Assembly: GCA_030754885.1 (NCBI GenBank)
Contig: JASLZL010000086.1
Location: forward strand, 1 to 52,151
Length of the DNA stretch: 52,151 bases
Source: Rhodospirillales bacterium
GTDB lineage: Bacteria > Pseudomonadota > Alphaproteobacteria > Rhodospirillales > JASLLZ01
Reading direction: 5' to 3'
A program made the translations under genes and the position numbers. Below the pieces are notes generated by a model. That model was not told where the DNA came from. It saw only the letters and a list, made by a program, of their open reading frames with translations, and did not search any database. Numbering within the stretch: position 1 is the stretch's first letter; each line of letters starts with the position of its first letter. Positions 51,984-52,151 of the stretch are shown here, one piece after another.

Positions 51984-52151
51984 TTGCGGAGGGTCACTGG
52001 CGGGAGTGGGGACGCAGAAGGCCGGGCGTTTGAGCTTCTGGTATTGGGATCGGGCCCTGCGGGGATCGGTGCAGCGGTTGAGGCGAGCCGGTGCGGGGTC
52101 GAGACGGTTATCTTGGACGAACAGCCGGTTGCGGGGGGCCAGATCTACCGG
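51984..52151 (+). CDS. FAD/NAD(P)-dependent oxidoreductase, N-terminal part (runs off window)
   Basis: The frame that contains FELLVLGSGPAGIGAAVEAS and DEQPVAGGQIYR is open to the window end. The G-x-G-x-x-G loop and the D-E-x-x-x-x-G-G-Q-I-Y-R stretch are typical of the HcnB/OoxA-type amino-acid and opine dehydrogenase alpha subunits. The start codon is uncertain: an in-frame TTG at 51984 is the earliest candidate and no in-frame ATG or GTG is close. The substrate is not visible in this fragment. Confidence 0.8.
   Translation, partial: MRRVTGGSGDAEGRAFELLVLGSGPAGIGAAVEASRCGVETVILDEQPVAGGQIYR

Noticed and set aside
1-52151. tRNA or rRNA genes
   Set aside because: No cloverleaf with CCA-type acceptor and TTCGA arm, nor rRNA-like conserved stretch, was found in any intergenic region.

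Overview
The window looks like a chromosomal segment of a high-GC alphaproteobacterium, probably near Rhodospirillales. This rests on the housekeeping blocks (ychF-pth-rplY-prs and hldD-lgt-midA-pgeF), a class II B12-dependent ribonucleotide reductase, a phasin with a PhaR-like promoter, DUF1127 and GcvA-type LysR proteins, and dense gene packing. No rRNA, tRNA, CRISPR array or complete insertion sequence was seen. Only the 5' end of an IS5-type transposase touches the left edge.

Layout. 1-125: transposase edge. 195-7158: a divergent acyl-CoA and hydantoinase-type catabolic block (acyl-CoA dehydrogenase and CoA transferase on the minus strand; FAS1-like dehydratase, hyuA and hyuB on the plus strand). 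7155-14870: a tightly overlapping minus-strand heme d1 operon, nirE-C-F-D-L-G-H-J-N-cbiX, behind a perfect FNR/NNR-type box. nirS is not in the window. Two genes of this operon, nirF and nirN, are each cut by one in-frame UGA where I recall the family having Trp. 15009-21419: M24 hydrolase, RidA, GH10 xylanase, MFS exporter, a proline racemase-family enzyme without canonical cysteines, and a stand-alone CD-NTase (SMODS)-like protein with a degenerate active site. 21457-25435: a tandem structured repeat, nrdJ, and NrdR-like boxes. 25787-33466: transporters (MFS and three EamA), DUF1127, LysR, acetoacetyl-CoA synthetase and YciI, ending in a 33-bp perfect hairpin. 33578-36489: an orphan lsrF, a VOC protein, dienelactone hydrolase and PilZ. 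36509-44846: the housekeeping block with one candidate 22-residue membrane peptide. 45004-52151: ubiK, a YbjN-like gene, proC facing a P5C dehydrogenase, rpoH, a TetR-type regulator, phasin, csaA, ridA, a small hypothetical gene and the start of a flavoprotein.

The genes suggest a heterotroph that handles acyl-CoA, amino-acid and hydantoin-like compounds, stores polyhydroxyalkanoate (phasin; acetoacetyl-CoA synthetase can feed the same pool), and can or once could make heme d1 for nitrite reduction at low oxygen. NrdJ fits growth across changing oxygen.

The strongest leads are the paired UGA interruptions confined to the heme d1 operon, the apparently inactive CD-NTase-like protein beside nrdJ, and the covarying tandem repeat between them. 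Everything was read by eye; family assignments rest on remembered motifs, not searches.
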